Positions 8,538 to 17,113 are shown, numbered from the stretch's first letter. The stretch: DNA of 64,000 nt from Flavobacterium subsaxonicum WB 4.1-42 = DSM 21790 (GCF_000422725.1 NZ_AUGP01000029.1:62001-126000); one strand, 5' to 3'. Translations and numbers: made by a program. The notes: generated from the letters alone by a model not told the origin.

Positions 8538-8907
8538 GAAACTTTAATTTTTAATGTTAATGAATGATTAAAACCTGTGCAAATGTACAAAATTTTGTTC
8601 CAAAATATAATTACCCCTACTTTTTTAGGGGTTAAAATTTGCATTTTTTATCAATACCTCAATTCTGCCCTGTAAAATCAATACTTCATTAAATAATCAT
8701 TAAATTTATAGTCTGCCTATCCGAATTTACTACCCGGATTACATTTTATTCAATATTATTCTTACATAGGTTAATAAAAATATAAATCTTACAAAGCTTT
8801 GTTAATTGAGTTAAACTTTTACTAAGCAAATAGGTGATATGATAGAGATTACATAATTTGGCTAAAGAAATTAAGTAACAAAATATAACCCTAAACACTA
8901 AATAGCC
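8538..8907. promoter_or_regulatory. Divergent regulatory region between glnN and the YtxH-like gene
   Basis: This AT-rich 370-base gap has no gene. On the minus strand it has a -7 box TACATTTG (8580-8587 on the plus strand) for glnN, without a TTG at the ideal distance. An inverted repeat ACCCCTA/TAGGGGT (8613-8619, 8626-8632) sits about 25 bases upstream of that box. I see no clear promoter for the rightward gene. Confidence 0.5.
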
Positions 8908-9168
8908 ATGAGCAACAAAAAACTGATATTAAGCATTGCCGCAGGAGCAGCAGTACTTGCAGGAGCCGCCGTAATTGTAGCACGTAAAAGATCTCAAAAA
9001 AAATACGAAGCCAGCATAAGCGAAGCTAAAGCCAACTTTAAAGGCAAACTGAACGAACTACAGCGCAAAGCCCAAAAGGAATATAAAAACGCATCATCTG
9101 AAACCGGCGATATTGTAAACGCTGCTAAAGACCGTGCTGCCGAGTGGGTAAAAGCATCGAGGGCTTAA
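8908..9168 (+). CDS. Small YtxH-like membrane-anchored protein
   Basis: An 86-residue protein. Residues 5-26 form a Gly/Ala-rich membrane anchor (AAGAAVLAGAAVIVA), followed by a positively charged RKRSQKK stop signal and a long charged amphipathic helix rich in Lys, Glu and Ala, with no prolines. This is the architecture of the YtxH family, general-stress-type small proteins; sequence signatures of that family are weak, so the family call is tentative. A terminator follows at 9197. It appears monocistronic, transcribed away from glnN. Confidence 0.6.
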   Translation: MSNKKLILSIAAGAAVLAGAAVIVARKRSQKKYEASISEAKANFKGKLNELQRKAQKEYKNASSETGDIVNAAKDRAAEWVKASRA

Positions 9169-9196
9169 CAATAAGCCATACCATTATAATGAAACA

Positions 9197-9230
9197 AAAA
9201 AACCGGTTACTCCTTAATAGCCGGTTTTTT
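9197..9230 (+). terminator. Terminator after the YtxH-like gene
   Basis: Arms AAAAAACCGG (9197-9206) and CCGGTTTTTT (9221-9230) form a 10-bp stem ending in a T-run; one more mismatched pair extends it inward. Confidence 0.75.
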
Positions 9231-9298
9231 AAATGTACCAACCAAAACTGCACTTAATGACCTAAAATGTACTTATAATAGCTTAACAATACGTCGCC

Positions 9299-11677
9299 AT
9301 GAAAACCAGAAAAACTGCCGGAAAAAAATTCCAGCCCTATAACTCCCTAATAGAACAGCTTTCTGCCCAAAATATTACGCCTACCTCTTTAGATACGTTA
9401 CCCGAAATACTGGTTATTACCACTTTTCCGCCAAGGCAGTGTGGTATTGCCACCTACTCTCAAGACCTTATTACTGCGCTTAACGATCATTATGTAGATT
9501 CTTTTTCTATTAAAATTTGCGCTATAGAAAGTAAAAACGAACAACATACTTATACCGATACCGATGTTAAGTATGTACTTAATACATCTAACCCGGAATC
9601 GTACACTGATTTAGCAAAAGCCATAAATGAAGATGATAATTTAAAAATTGTACTTATACAGCACGAGTTTGGTTTGGTGCACGAAACCGTAAACCACTTT
9701 AACTCTTTTATAGATGCTGTACAAAAACCGCTATCGGTGGTTTTTCATACTGTACTGCCAAATCCTAACGAAGAGTTTAAGGCCAACGTACAGCACATTT
9801 TAAACAGGGCAGATTCCCTTATTGTTATGACACACAACGCGGCCGACATATTGGTACGCGACTATATAGTAGACCGCGATAAAATTGCGGTTATTGCACA
9901 CGGTACCCACCTGGTATCACACGGGCGTAGTGCCGAACTTAAAAGAAAGCACGGTTACGAGGGCAGGCAGGTACTTTCTACCTTTGGCTTACTAAGCTCT
10001 GGCAAAAGCATAGAGACAACGTTAGATGCTCTGCCTAATGTGGTTAAAACCAACCCTAACGTACTATTCCTTATCATAGGTAAAACCCATCCAACTGTAG
10101 CATTACAGGAAGGCGAAGTATACCGCGAGTTCCTTACCAAAAAAATCGAAGATCTTGGATTGCAAAATAATGTGCAGTTCATAAACAAATATGTGGCTTT
10201 AGATGAGTTGCTGGAGTACCTTCAGCTAACCGATATTTATATCTTCTCGTCTAAAGACCCTAACCAGGCTGTAAGCGGCACGTTTTCTTACGCGCTTAGC
10301 TGTGGCTGCCCAATTATCTCTACCCCTATTCCTCACGCTGTAGAGGTATTGGCCGGCGATACAGGCTTAATTTTCGACTTCGGAAATTCAGAACAGCTTA
10401 CCGATGCTATTAACACCTTATTATTTGACCCGGTTTTAAGAGAAAAAATGATTCTTAACGGCCTGCACAAAATTGTGCATACCGCTTGGGAAAATTCAGC
10501 AGTAAGCCATGCTAAAGTGCTGCAAAAAACTGCCGGTGGCGATAAAGCTATCAAACTTCAGTACAGGAACCCTAAGGTTAACCTGGACCATATGAAGCAC
10601 ATGACTACTGATTTTGGTTTTGTACAGTTCTCTAAACTTAACGTGCCAGATCTTGCCAGCGGATATACTATAGACGATAATGCAAGGGCTATGATTGCCT
10701 TATGCCAGCACTATAAAAAATACAGGGAAAAAGATGTACTTAAATACATTAAAATTTACCTTGATTTTATTGGGTTCTGTCAGCAGCCCGATGGCAGGTT
10801 CTTAAACTATGTAGATGTTAATAAGAACTTTACCACCCAAAACGATAACGAAAACCTTGAAGACAGCTCTGGCCGCGCTATGTGGGCTTTGGGTTACCTT
10901 GTTTCTTTAGGAGGCATTTTACCTGCTGAGTATATAGATAAGGCTGAAGCTATTTTCCAGAAATCGCTGTCGCTTACTAAAAACATTTTCTCTACAAGGG
11001 CTATGGCGTTTGTAATTAAAGGTTTGTACTACTATAACCGCACGGTTAAAGATGCCGATACGCTTATATACATTAAAATGTTTGCCGACCGTATGGTACA
11101 AATGTACCGCCATGAGGCCGACGAAAACTGGAAATGGTTTGAAGGCTACCTCACCTATGCCAACAGTGTATTGCCCGAAGCTTTACTGCTTTGCTATGCC
11201 ATTACCGGTAACGAGGTGTACAGGGATGTTGCTAAAGAATCGTTCGACTTTTTGCTAAGCAACACGTTTGATGATAACTCTATAAAAATTATCTCTAACC
11301 GTAGCTGGCTGGTTAAAGGCGGCAAGAGAGAAACTTATGGCGAGCAGCCTATAGATGTGGCTTACACCATACTGGCGCTGCGCAAATTCCACGATATATT
11401 TAAGGAAGAAGAATACCTTAATAAAATGGAAATGGCTTTTAACTGGTTTCTGGGCAACAACCACCTGCAACATGTTATTTATAACCCTTGCACCGGTGGC
11501 TGCTTTGACGGACTGGAACAATACAGCGTTAACCTTAACCAGGGCGCAGAAAGTACTGTAAGCTATCTTATGGCACGCCTTACTATTACTAAATACTTTG
11601 GTAACCCGGATACGGTTTACTTTAGGAGAAAACAAAGGGCTGCTAAAACATCGGCTCTTAGAACACAGGATATTTAA
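9299..11677 (+). CDS. GT4 glycosyltransferase fused to an alpha/alpha-barrel domain
   Basis: A 792-residue cytoplasmic protein with two parts. Residues ~33-415 are a GT-B glycosyltransferase of family GT4: FPPRQCGIATYSQDL near the start, LIQHEFGLVHE, VIAHGTH, the second Rossmann domain with STFGLLSSGKSIE, then SSKDPNQAVSGTFSYAL and GCPIISTPIPHAVEVL, the region that holds the nucleotide-sugar. Residues ~430-775 are helical with GYTIDDNARAMIALC, DSSGRAMWALGYL and EQPIDVAYTILALR, which suggests a six-hairpin glycosidase-like (alpha/alpha)6 barrel. No signal peptide is present. It may couple building and trimming of a glycan; donor and acceptor are unknown. It is monocistronic, with a terminator at 11705. 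Confidence 0.8.
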   Translation: MKTRKTAGKKFQPYNSLIEQLSAQNITPTSLDTLPEILVITTFPPRQCGIATYSQDLITALNDHYVDSFSIKICAIESKNEQHTYTDTDVKYVLNTSNPESYTDLAKAINEDDNLKIVLIQHEFGLVHETVNHFNSFIDAVQKPLSVVFHTVLPNPNEEFKANVQHILNRADSLIVMTHNAADILVRDYIVDRDKIAVIAHGTHLVSHGRSAELKRKHGYEGRQVLSTFGLLSSGKSIETTLDALPNVVKTNPNVLFLIIGKTHPTVALQEGEVYREFLTKKIEDLGLQNNVQFINKYVALDELLEYLQLTDIYIFSSKDPNQAVSGTFSYALSCGCPIISTPIPHAVEVLAGDTGLIFDFGNSEQLTDAINTLLFDPVLREKMILNGLHKIVHTAWENSAVSHAKVLQKTAGGDKAIKLQYRNPKVNLDHMKHMTTDFGFVQFSKLNVPDLASGYTIDDNARAMIALCQHYKKYREKDVLKYIKIYLDFIGFCQQPDGRFLNYVDVNKNFTTQNDNENLEDSSGRAMWALGYLVSLGGILPAEYIDKAEAIFQKSLSLTKNIFSTRAMAFVIKGLYYYNRTVKDADTLIYIKMFADRMVQMYRHEADENWKWFEGYLTYANSVLPEALLLCYAITGNEVYRDVAKESFDFLLSNTFDDNSIKIISNRSWLVKGGKRETYGEQPIDVAYTILALRKFHDIFKEEEYLNKMEMAFNWFLGNNHLQHVIYNPCTGGCFDGLEQYSVNLNQGAESTVSYLMARLTITKYFGNPDTVYFRRKQRAAKTSALRTQDI

Positions 11678-11704
11678 TATCGCTTTTATATCGTTAGTTA
11701 ATTT

Positions 11705-11728
11705 GAAGCCCCGCTATTGCGGGGCTTC
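11705..11728 (+). terminator. Terminator after the GT4 fusion gene
   Basis: A perfect 10-bp GC-rich stem (GAAGCCCCGC at 11705-11714, GCGGGGCTTC at 11719-11728) with a TATT loop, 27 bases after the stop codon. The T-run is weak. Confidence 0.75.
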
Positions 11729-11760
11729 TCAATTTATATACATTTTGATTTACTGGGATT

Positions 11761-11803
11761 TGGTTATTTGATTATCTGGTTATTTGATAATCTGGTTATT
11801 TGA
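11761..11803. repeat. 16-bp tandem repeat (2.7 copies)
   Basis: Units TGGTTATTTGATTATC (11761-11776), TGGTTATTTGATAATC (11777-11792) and a partial TGGTTATTTGA (11793-11803). It lies between convergent genes. Confidence 0.8.
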
Positions 11804-11814
11804 AGGTATCACAT

Positions 11815-11840
11815 AAAAAAGACTCCGATAATCGGAGCCT
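11815..11840 (-). terminator. Terminator of the lipoprotein gene
   Basis: The near-palindrome GACTCCGATAATCGGAGCC (11821-11839), preceded by six A residues, gives a stem plus U-run on the minus strand, 23 bases beyond the lipoprotein stop codon. Confidence 0.75.
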
Positions 11841-11862
11841 TATATTTATTGGAGAATCTATA

Positions 11863-12396
11863 TTATAGCTTGATCGTTTTAATATCGCTATCTTTAATAT
11901 TATAATATTTAACTACAGCATCATAATTAGTAAGGTCTACCGGAGCGCTTTGTTTACCGGTTGCTGTTAAATATCCAGGTATAATTAATGCCCTGAAAAT
12001 TTGATTTTGAGTATAGGCTGTTGGATAAGTAGACAGATTAAAATCGCCATCTAAATAAATAACTACTTTATCTATAGAAAAGTCAAAGTTATAATCCAGG
12101 AAGCTACCATCATTAAAATAATAGGTAGTTGGTAAAGATCTCCATACATCATTACCATTATCCGGGTCGGCGCCATCATACCTATAAACCACGATCATAT
12201 CAGACGATGGTATATTTGGATTTAAAGGAATTGTAATAGAGCTGGATGTACCACCAGTAGCAAAATTCACATTAGTAACCTCATAGTTTTCTGCAATGGT
12301 ATCTCCATCTCCGCTTACCACCACATCGTCATCATTATTACAGCTGGTTAAAGATAGTAGTCCTGCAGCGGTAAAAAGTAAAAGTATCTTTTTCAT
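11863..12396 (-). CDS. Hypothetical lipoprotein
   Basis: A 177-residue lipoprotein with a clear lipobox: the N-terminus ends LLSLTSC, so C19 would be lipidated after cleavage. An acidic stretch follows directly (CNNDDDVVVSGDGD), a common arrangement in flavobacterial lipoproteins and possibly a surface-exposure signal, which in related bacteria reads as charged residues after the Cys. The rest is rich in Tyr, Asp and beta-strand-like sequence (DMIVVYRYDG, SIDKVVIYLDGDF). I do not recognise a family. It is monocistronic and convergent to the GT4 fusion gene. Confidence 0.7.
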   Translation of the reverse strand: MKKILLLFTAAGLLSLTSCNNDDDVVVSGDGDTIAENYEVTNVNFATGGTSSSITIPLNPNIPSSDMIVVYRYDGADPDNGNDVWRSLPTTYYFNDGSFLDYNFDFSIDKVVIYLDGDFNLSTYPTAYTQNQIFRALIIPGYLTATGKQSAPVDLTNYDAVVKYYNIKDSDIKTIKL

Positions 12397-12503
12397 AATC
12401 TTAAAATATTAAATGTTTGATATATTGTTTACGAAAGTATTTCAAAAAATGCGCCAAAAAATATTTTTAAGTGAATTTTAGGAAAAAAACATGGACTGAT
12501 TTT

Positions 12504-12511
12504 TATATTTG
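12504..12511 (+). promoter_or_regulatory. -7 box of the DUF1543 gene
   Basis: TATATTTG fits the Bacteroidota -7 consensus TAnnTTTG exactly. There is no TTG at the expected spacing. It lies inside the longest possible open frame and only 8 bases before the chosen ATG, so it argues for the start at 12519 and for a nearly leaderless transcript. Confidence 0.5.
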
Positions 12512-12518
12512 CCTTACT

Positions 12519-13073
12519 ATGATACAACAAAAACTTTACATGGTTTTGCTGGGATGCACGCCAAATGGCAGGCTTACAGAGCAGCACGATATATTTTTTG
12601 GCATTGCACCAACACTCTTAGACCTTAAGGCCGATATGTATGCTTTTTGGCCCGATGGCGGCCAGCTGCACGGCGATGCCTGGCGCGAGGTTACCCATAT
12701 TAATGGATACAGCATTACCATTGTACCCAAAGAAGAAGCGGTTATTACCGAAGAAAAACTGTTTTTACTGAATTTAGGAGGTTACAAGCCAGGCGAGTTC
12801 GAAGAATATCATTACAAAGCACTTGTTGTGGCTAATAATATTGGCAAGGCTATTAAACAATCTAAGCAAACCATTTTTTATAAGCATTATGGCTTTAAAG
12901 GCGCCGAAAGCCATATTGACGAAAAGTACGGCCTTGATGTAGACGATATGCATAAGGTGGAAGATATACTACCTGCACTGCACAAAGAAAGATACCATAT
13001 TGCCATTACTAAAACCGACGAAGTTTTTGAAGATGAACTACACATTGGCTATTTAAAACTGGGCAGGCGGTAG
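12519..13073 (+). CDS. DUF1543 domain protein
   Basis: A 184-residue soluble protein, starting at ATG 12519 (MIQQKLYMVLLGCTPNGR). The frame extends to an earlier ATG at 12471, but that would add 16 residues and include a promoter box, so the shorter form is preferred. The opening KLYMVLLGCTPNGRLTEQHD, the AFWPDGGQLHGDAWREV block and the NLGGYKPGEFEEYHY block are typical of DUF1543, whose members carry two similar halves: the second half repeats a KTIFYKHYG...SHIDEKYG...DVDD pattern. The function is not established. It is followed 53 bases later by priA on the same strand, which has its own -7 box. Confidence 0.8.
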   Translation: MIQQKLYMVLLGCTPNGRLTEQHDIFFGIAPTLLDLKADMYAFWPDGGQLHGDAWREVTHINGYSITIVPKEEAVITEEKLFLLNLGGYKPGEFEEYHYKALVVANNIGKAIKQSKQTIFYKHYGFKGAESHIDEKYGLDVDDMHKVEDILPALHKERYHIAITKTDEVFEDELHIGYLKLGRR

Positions 13074-13099
13074 TATTATAGTGAGCCAAAAAAAACCAC

Positions 13100-13107
13100 T
13101 ATCTTTG
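13100..13107 (+). promoter_or_regulatory. -7 box of priA
   Basis: TATCTTTG matches the TAnnTTTG consensus and lies 20 bases before the priA ATG. No TTG is at the ideal 19-base distance. Confidence 0.5.
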
Positions 13108-13126
13108 TAGTTCCCAATAAAAGTAT

Positions 13127-15577
13127 ATGCCTTATTTTACCCAGGTAATCCTGCCCTTAGCGCTGCCAAAATCTTTTACTTATTCTGTTAACGAGGCAGA
13201 ATACGCTTACTTAAAGTCCGGCATGCGCGTTGCAGTACCTTTTGGAAAGAATAAAATATACACGGGACTGGTGATTGAATTGCACCAAAATCCGCCACAA
13301 CTGTATCAGGCTAAAGAAATTCACCAGATACTGGATGATAACCCTATTGTTACAGAAACCCAGTTACAGCACTGGAACTGGATTGCAGAGTACTATATGT
13401 GTACCATTGGCGAGGTCTATAAATCGGCCTTACCGGGAGGATTTATATTAGAAAGCGAAACCATTATTACATCGCAAAAAGACTTCAATCCGTTAGAAAT
13501 AGCTCTTACGGATGAAGAATATTTAGTGTACGAAGCACTGCAAACCCAAAGTGCGCTAAAAGTACAGGAGGTAGTTTCTATCCTCAACAAAAAAACAATA
13601 CTGCCTGTAATCAACAGGCTGATTGCCAAGAACGCGGTATCGTTGCAGGAAGAGATATCCGAAAAATATAAACCAAAAACCACCCGCTACATACGGCTGC
13701 AACCCGAATTTTTACAGGAAAGCCAGCTAAGCGAGTTGATGGAACTGCTAAGCCGCGCCCAAAAGCAGCGCGAGGCCGTGCTACAGTATTTTCAGCTGCA
13801 TGCTGCCGAAAAAAAGCCTGTTACCGTTAAAAAACTTACCGAAGCCGGTACTACGGCTGCCGTTATAAAATCTCTTATAGATAAAGGCGTTTTCGAAGAG
13901 TATTTTTTAGAAGAAGACCGCGTGCAGTTTACCGGATCTGGCAATGCAGCATTTAACCTAAGCGAAAAGCAACAAGGTGCTTTTGATGAAATCAAGGCCA
14001 GTTTTGATAAGCATGCCGTTACACTGTTGCACGGTATAACATCGAGCGGCAAGACTGAAATTTATATTCGGTTAATAGAAGAATTTATAAACAGCGGCAA
14101 GCAGGTGCTATACCTACTGCCCGAAATTGCCCTTACTACACAGTTAGTAGTAAGGCTTACCGCCTATTTTGGCAATAAAGTAGCGGTTTTTCATTCTAAA
14201 TACACCAATAACGAGCGTGTTGAAACCTGGCAGCAGGTGTTAGAAGCTTCGGCAAAGGCACAGGTAGTAATAGGCGCCAGGTCGGCATTGTTCCTTCCCT
14301 TCCAAAAATTGGGGTTGATTATTATAGACGAGGAGCACGAGCAAACTTTTAAACAACAGGACCCTGCACCACGCTATCATGCGCGGGATGCCGCCATTGT
14401 ATTGGCAAACATGTTTGGAGCTAAAGTATTGTTAGGGTCAGCAACACCAAGCATAGAGAGTTATAGCAATGTAAATGCCGGCAAATATGGTTATGTGGCA
14501 CTAAAAGAGCGTTTTGGCAAGGTGCTGCCGCCCGAAATTATTTTGGTAGATATTAAAGACAAGTACAAGCGCAAACGCATGACGGGCCATTTTAGCGATA
14601 CCATGACCGAGGCTATTGCCGAAACCCTCGCACTGGGCAAACAGGTTATCCTGTTCCAGAACCGCAGGGGCTTTTCGCCGTGGATTGAGTGCATGACGTG
14701 CGGCCATGTACCGCAATGCCCGCAGTGCGATGTTAGCCTTACCTATTATAAGTATAAAAACCAGCTGCGCTGCCACTATTGCGCCTACCATATTGCCAAC
14801 CCCACCCACTGCCACCAGTGCCATAGTACCGATATTAGCAGCAAAGGCTTTGGTACAGAGCAGATAGAACTGGAACTAAAAACGTTGTTCCCCGATAAGA
14901 ATTCGTGGCGTATGGATCAGGACACTACGCGTGGCAAGCATGGTTACGAAAAAATAATAGACTCCTTTAAAAACAGGGAAATAGATATACTGGTAGGCAC
15001 CCAGATGCTTGCCAAAGGCCTGCATTTTGATAATGTGGGGCTTGTGGGGATACTAAATGCCGATAATATGCTTTTTCAGCCCGATTTCAGGGCGTTTGAG
15101 CGTGCCTATCAAATGATGGTTCAGGTGGCGGGCCGTGCAGGCCGTAAAGAAGACCGCGGCACTGTACTGATACAAACCTACAATCCGTTACATAATGTAA
15201 TACGCCAGGTTACCGAGAATGATTATGAGGGCATGTTTAAAGAGCAGATATACGAAAGGCACAATTTTAAATATCCTCCTTATTTTAGGCTGGTGCGCAT
15301 TATTTTAAAACATAAAGACTACGAGAAGTTAAAAAACGCATCGCTCTGGCTCCACAATGTATTAATGCAACACCTTAATAATATACCGGTGCTGGGTCCG
15401 GAAGAGCCCGGTATAAGCCGTATACGTAACGAGTACATTCGTGCCATTATGATAAAGATACCACCTGGGGCAGCCCTGGGCAACACCAAAAGAACAATAG
15501 GCAAAATATTAGAAAGCCTGGATGCCGTGCCCCAGTACAGATCGGTTAAAGTAACCGTAAACGTAGACCCTTATTAA
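13127..15577 (+). CDS. priA: Primosomal protein N' (replication restart helicase PriA)
   Basis: An 816-residue superfamily 2 DNA helicase that restarts stalled replication forks. The N-terminal DNA-binding domain covers about 1-200, with YFTQVILPLALPKSFTYSV at its start. The helicase core shows Walker A GITSSGKT (303-310), DEEH motif II (401-404), and GSATPS. A zinc-binding Cys cluster lies around 520-575 with CMTCGHVPQCPQC and later CHYC and CHQC pairs, as in PriA. GTQMLAKG and QVAGRAGR belong to the C-terminal helicase lobe. The length is normal. It is followed by a convergent LytTR regulator gene only 5 bases after the stop codon. Confidence 0.97.
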   Translation: MPYFTQVILPLALPKSFTYSVNEAEYAYLKSGMRVAVPFGKNKIYTGLVIELHQNPPQLYQAKEIHQILDDNPIVTETQLQHWNWIAEYYMCTIGEVYKSALPGGFILESETIITSQKDFNPLEIALTDEEYLVYEALQTQSALKVQEVVSILNKKTILPVINRLIAKNAVSLQEEISEKYKPKTTRYIRLQPEFLQESQLSELMELLSRAQKQREAVLQYFQLHAAEKKPVTVKKLTEAGTTAAVIKSLIDKGVFEEYFLEEDRVQFTGSGNAAFNLSEKQQGAFDEIKASFDKHAVTLLHGITSSGKTEIYIRLIEEFINSGKQVLYLLPEIALTTQLVVRLTAYFGNKVAVFHSKYTNNERVETWQQVLEASAKAQVVIGARSALFLPFQKLGLIIIDEEHEQTFKQQDPAPRYHARDAAIVLANMFGAKVLLGSATPSIESYSNVNAGKYGYVALKERFGKVLPPEIILVDIKDKYKRKRMTGHFSDTMTEAIAETLALGKQVILFQNRRGFSPWIECMTCGHVPQCPQCDVSLTYYKYKNQLRCHYCAYHIANPTHCHQCHSTDISSKGFGTEQIELELKTLFPDKNSWRMDQDTTRGKHGYEKIIDSFKNREIDILVGTQMLAKGLHFDNVGLVGILNADNMLFQPDFRAFERAYQMMVQVAGRAGRKEDRGTVLIQTYNPLHNVIRQVTENDYEGMFKEQIYERHNFKYPPYFRLVRIILKHKDYEKLKNASLWLHNVLMQHLNNIPVLGPEEPGISRIRNEYIRAIMIKIPPGAALGNTKRTIGKILESLDAVPQYRSVKVTVNVDPY

Positions 15578-15582
15578 GGAGC

Positions 15583-16281
15583 CTACTGGTTTTTGTTAAG
15601 TGCGTTAGCCAAATCTTCTTTCTTATTACGGCTAAGCGGAATTTTAGTCGACCCAATTTCGGCAAACTTGCTGTTAAAGCGGTCTACCTTATCTATATTA
15701 ATAATGTACGATTTGTGCACCCTTAAAAATTTATCTTCCGGCAGTTCGTTCTCAAAAGATTTCATGGTACTAAGTACCAGATGCGTCTCTTCGTCGGTAT
15801 TAATCTTAATATAGTCGCCAAAAGCCTCTACCCAACGTATCTTTGTAATAAATATCTTAAAATTCTTAAGATTGCTTTTTACAAATATAAATTCGCCTTC
15901 TTCTTCGGGGCCGTCTTTTTTAAGCTGCTGCATATCAATGGCTTTTTGTGCAGCTTTATTAAATCGGTCTTTGGTTACAGGTTTGTGCAGATAGTCTACC
16001 GCGGCATAGTCAAAGGCTTTTAGTGCATAATCTGACTTAGATGACACAAAAATAATCTGGGGGCGGGTTTTAAGTCCGTCCAACAGATCGAAACCACTTT
16101 GTACCGGCATTTCTATGTCTAAGAAGAGCAGGTCTACACTTTTATTTAAAATGCAGTTACGCGCCTCAGATGCATTAGAAAAGTCACCCACGAGCGTTAA
16201 GTCGGGATGTTCGTTAACCAGCTTAGCGATGGTTATACGCTGAATGGTGCTATCATCTACAACAACACAGTTAAGTTTCAT
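15583..16281 (-). CDS. LytTR-family response regulator
   Basis: A 232-residue two-component regulator: receiver domain about 1-120 with phosphoacceptor D55 (LLFLDIEMP), acidic pair VVDDS near the start and HKPVT loop; LytTR DNA-binding domain about 135-230, with VKSNLKNFKIF and an ending LSRNKKEDL. This is the AlgR/AgrA/LytR type. It would bind DNA direct repeats and change transcription when phosphorylated. No histidine kinase lies nearby, so the partner is unknown. It is divergent from rpsF, with 175 bases between, and convergent to priA. Confidence 0.9.
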   Translation of the reverse strand: MKLNCVVVDDSTIQRITIAKLVNEHPDLTLVGDFSNASEARNCILNKSVDLLFLDIEMPVQSGFDLLDGLKTRPQIIFVSSKSDYALKAFDYAAVDYLHKPVTKDRFNKAAQKAIDMQQLKKDGPEEEGEFIFVKSNLKNFKIFITKIRWVEAFGDYIKINTDEETHLVLSTMKSFENELPEDKFLRVHKSYIINIDKVDRFNSKFAEIGSTKIPLSRNKKEDLANALNKNQ

Positions 16282-16396
16282 GTGTTATCTCAGTTTAGTA
16301 AAGGTTATAGTAATAGGTTTTGCTATTTTTGATGGATGATTACAAATATAAAGAAAAAAAGCTTTTTTTAACATTCAAAAAAAGCAAATTTAGGCC

Positions 16397-16426
16397 TTGT
16401 ACATTAAATATAAATAACTACATTTG
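16397..16426 (+). promoter_or_regulatory. Promoter of the rpsF operon
   Basis: TTG (16397-16399), 19 bases, then TACATTTG (16419-16426): an exact match to the Bacteroidota vegetative promoter TTG-N19-TAnnTTTG. It lies 31 bases before the rpsF ATG. Confidence 0.85.
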
Positions 16427-16456
16427 CACCCAATTTTATAACAAAATTATTGTATT

Positions 16457-16798
16457 ATGAATCACTATGAGACTGTTTTCATCTTGAATCCCGTTTTATC
16501 TGAAACCCAGGTAAAGGAAACAGTAAGTAAGTTCGAAGACTACCTTACTTCACGTGGAGCCGAGATCGTATCAAAAGAAGACTGGGGCCTAAAAAAACTG
16601 GCTTACGAAATCCAGAACAAAAAAAGCGGATTTTACACGCTTTTACAATTTACTGCTCCGGCAGAAGTATTAATCGGTTTCGAAACTGAGTTTCGCCGTG
16701 ATGAGAGGGTTATGCGTTTCTTAACTGTAAGCCTTGACAAACACGCAATATCTTGGGCTGAGAGAAGAAGGGAAAAACTAAAAACTAAAGCAAACTAA
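16457..16798 (+). CDS. rpsF: 30S ribosomal protein S6
   Basis: A 113-residue ribosomal protein S6, which binds 16S rRNA together with S18 in the platform of the small subunit. The opening MNHYETVFILNPVLSETQV, ending EDYLTSRGAE and EDWGLKKLAYEIQNKKSGFY, is the canonical S6 pattern, followed by ETEFRRDERVMRFL. The length is normal for the family without the Glu tail of E. coli. It is the first gene of rpsF-rpsR-rplI, with a strong promoter; 3 bases separate its stop from rpsR. The neighbouring gene order with no ssb or priB is usual in Bacteroidota. Confidence 0.97.
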   Translation: MNHYETVFILNPVLSETQVKETVSKFEDYLTSRGAEIVSKEDWGLKKLAYEIQNKKSGFYTLLQFTAPAEVLIGFETEFRRDERVMRFLTVSLDKHAISWAERRREKLKTKAN

Positions 16799-16801
16799 GT
16801 T

Positions 16802-17098
16802 ATGTCAACTATAGAGCAGTCAGCTAAAGGCAAAAAAGACGGAGATATCAGATATCTTACGCCTTTAAATATCGAAACGAACAAAACTAAAAAGTATTGC
16901 CGTTTTAAAAAATCAGGTATCAAATATGTTGATTACAAAGATCCTGACTTTTTGTTGAAATTTGTTAACGAGCAAGGTAAAATACTTCCTCGTCGCCTTA
17001 CAGGTACATCTCTAAAATACCAGAGAAAAGTATCGGTAGCCGTTAAAAGGGCACGTCATTTAGCGTTAATGCCATATGTGGCTGATTTACTAAAATAA
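16802..17098 (+). CDS. rpsR: 30S ribosomal protein S18
   Basis: A 98-residue ribosomal protein S18. The middle and C-terminal part shows the diagnostic [21 protein letters not shown] and [21 protein letters not shown] segments, ending in [12 protein letters not shown]. The N-terminal ~25 residues are charged and longer than in E. coli. It pairs with S6 on 16S rRNA. It lies between rpsF (3-base gap) and rplI (15-base gap), and shares their promoter. Confidence 0.97.
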   Translation: MSTIEQSAKGKKDGDIRYLTPLNIETNKTKKYCRFKKSGIKYVDYKDPDFLLKFVNEQGKILPRRLTGTSLKYQRKVSVAVKRARHLALMPYVADLLK

Positions 17099-17113
17099 TA
17101 AAGAGGCAAGATT

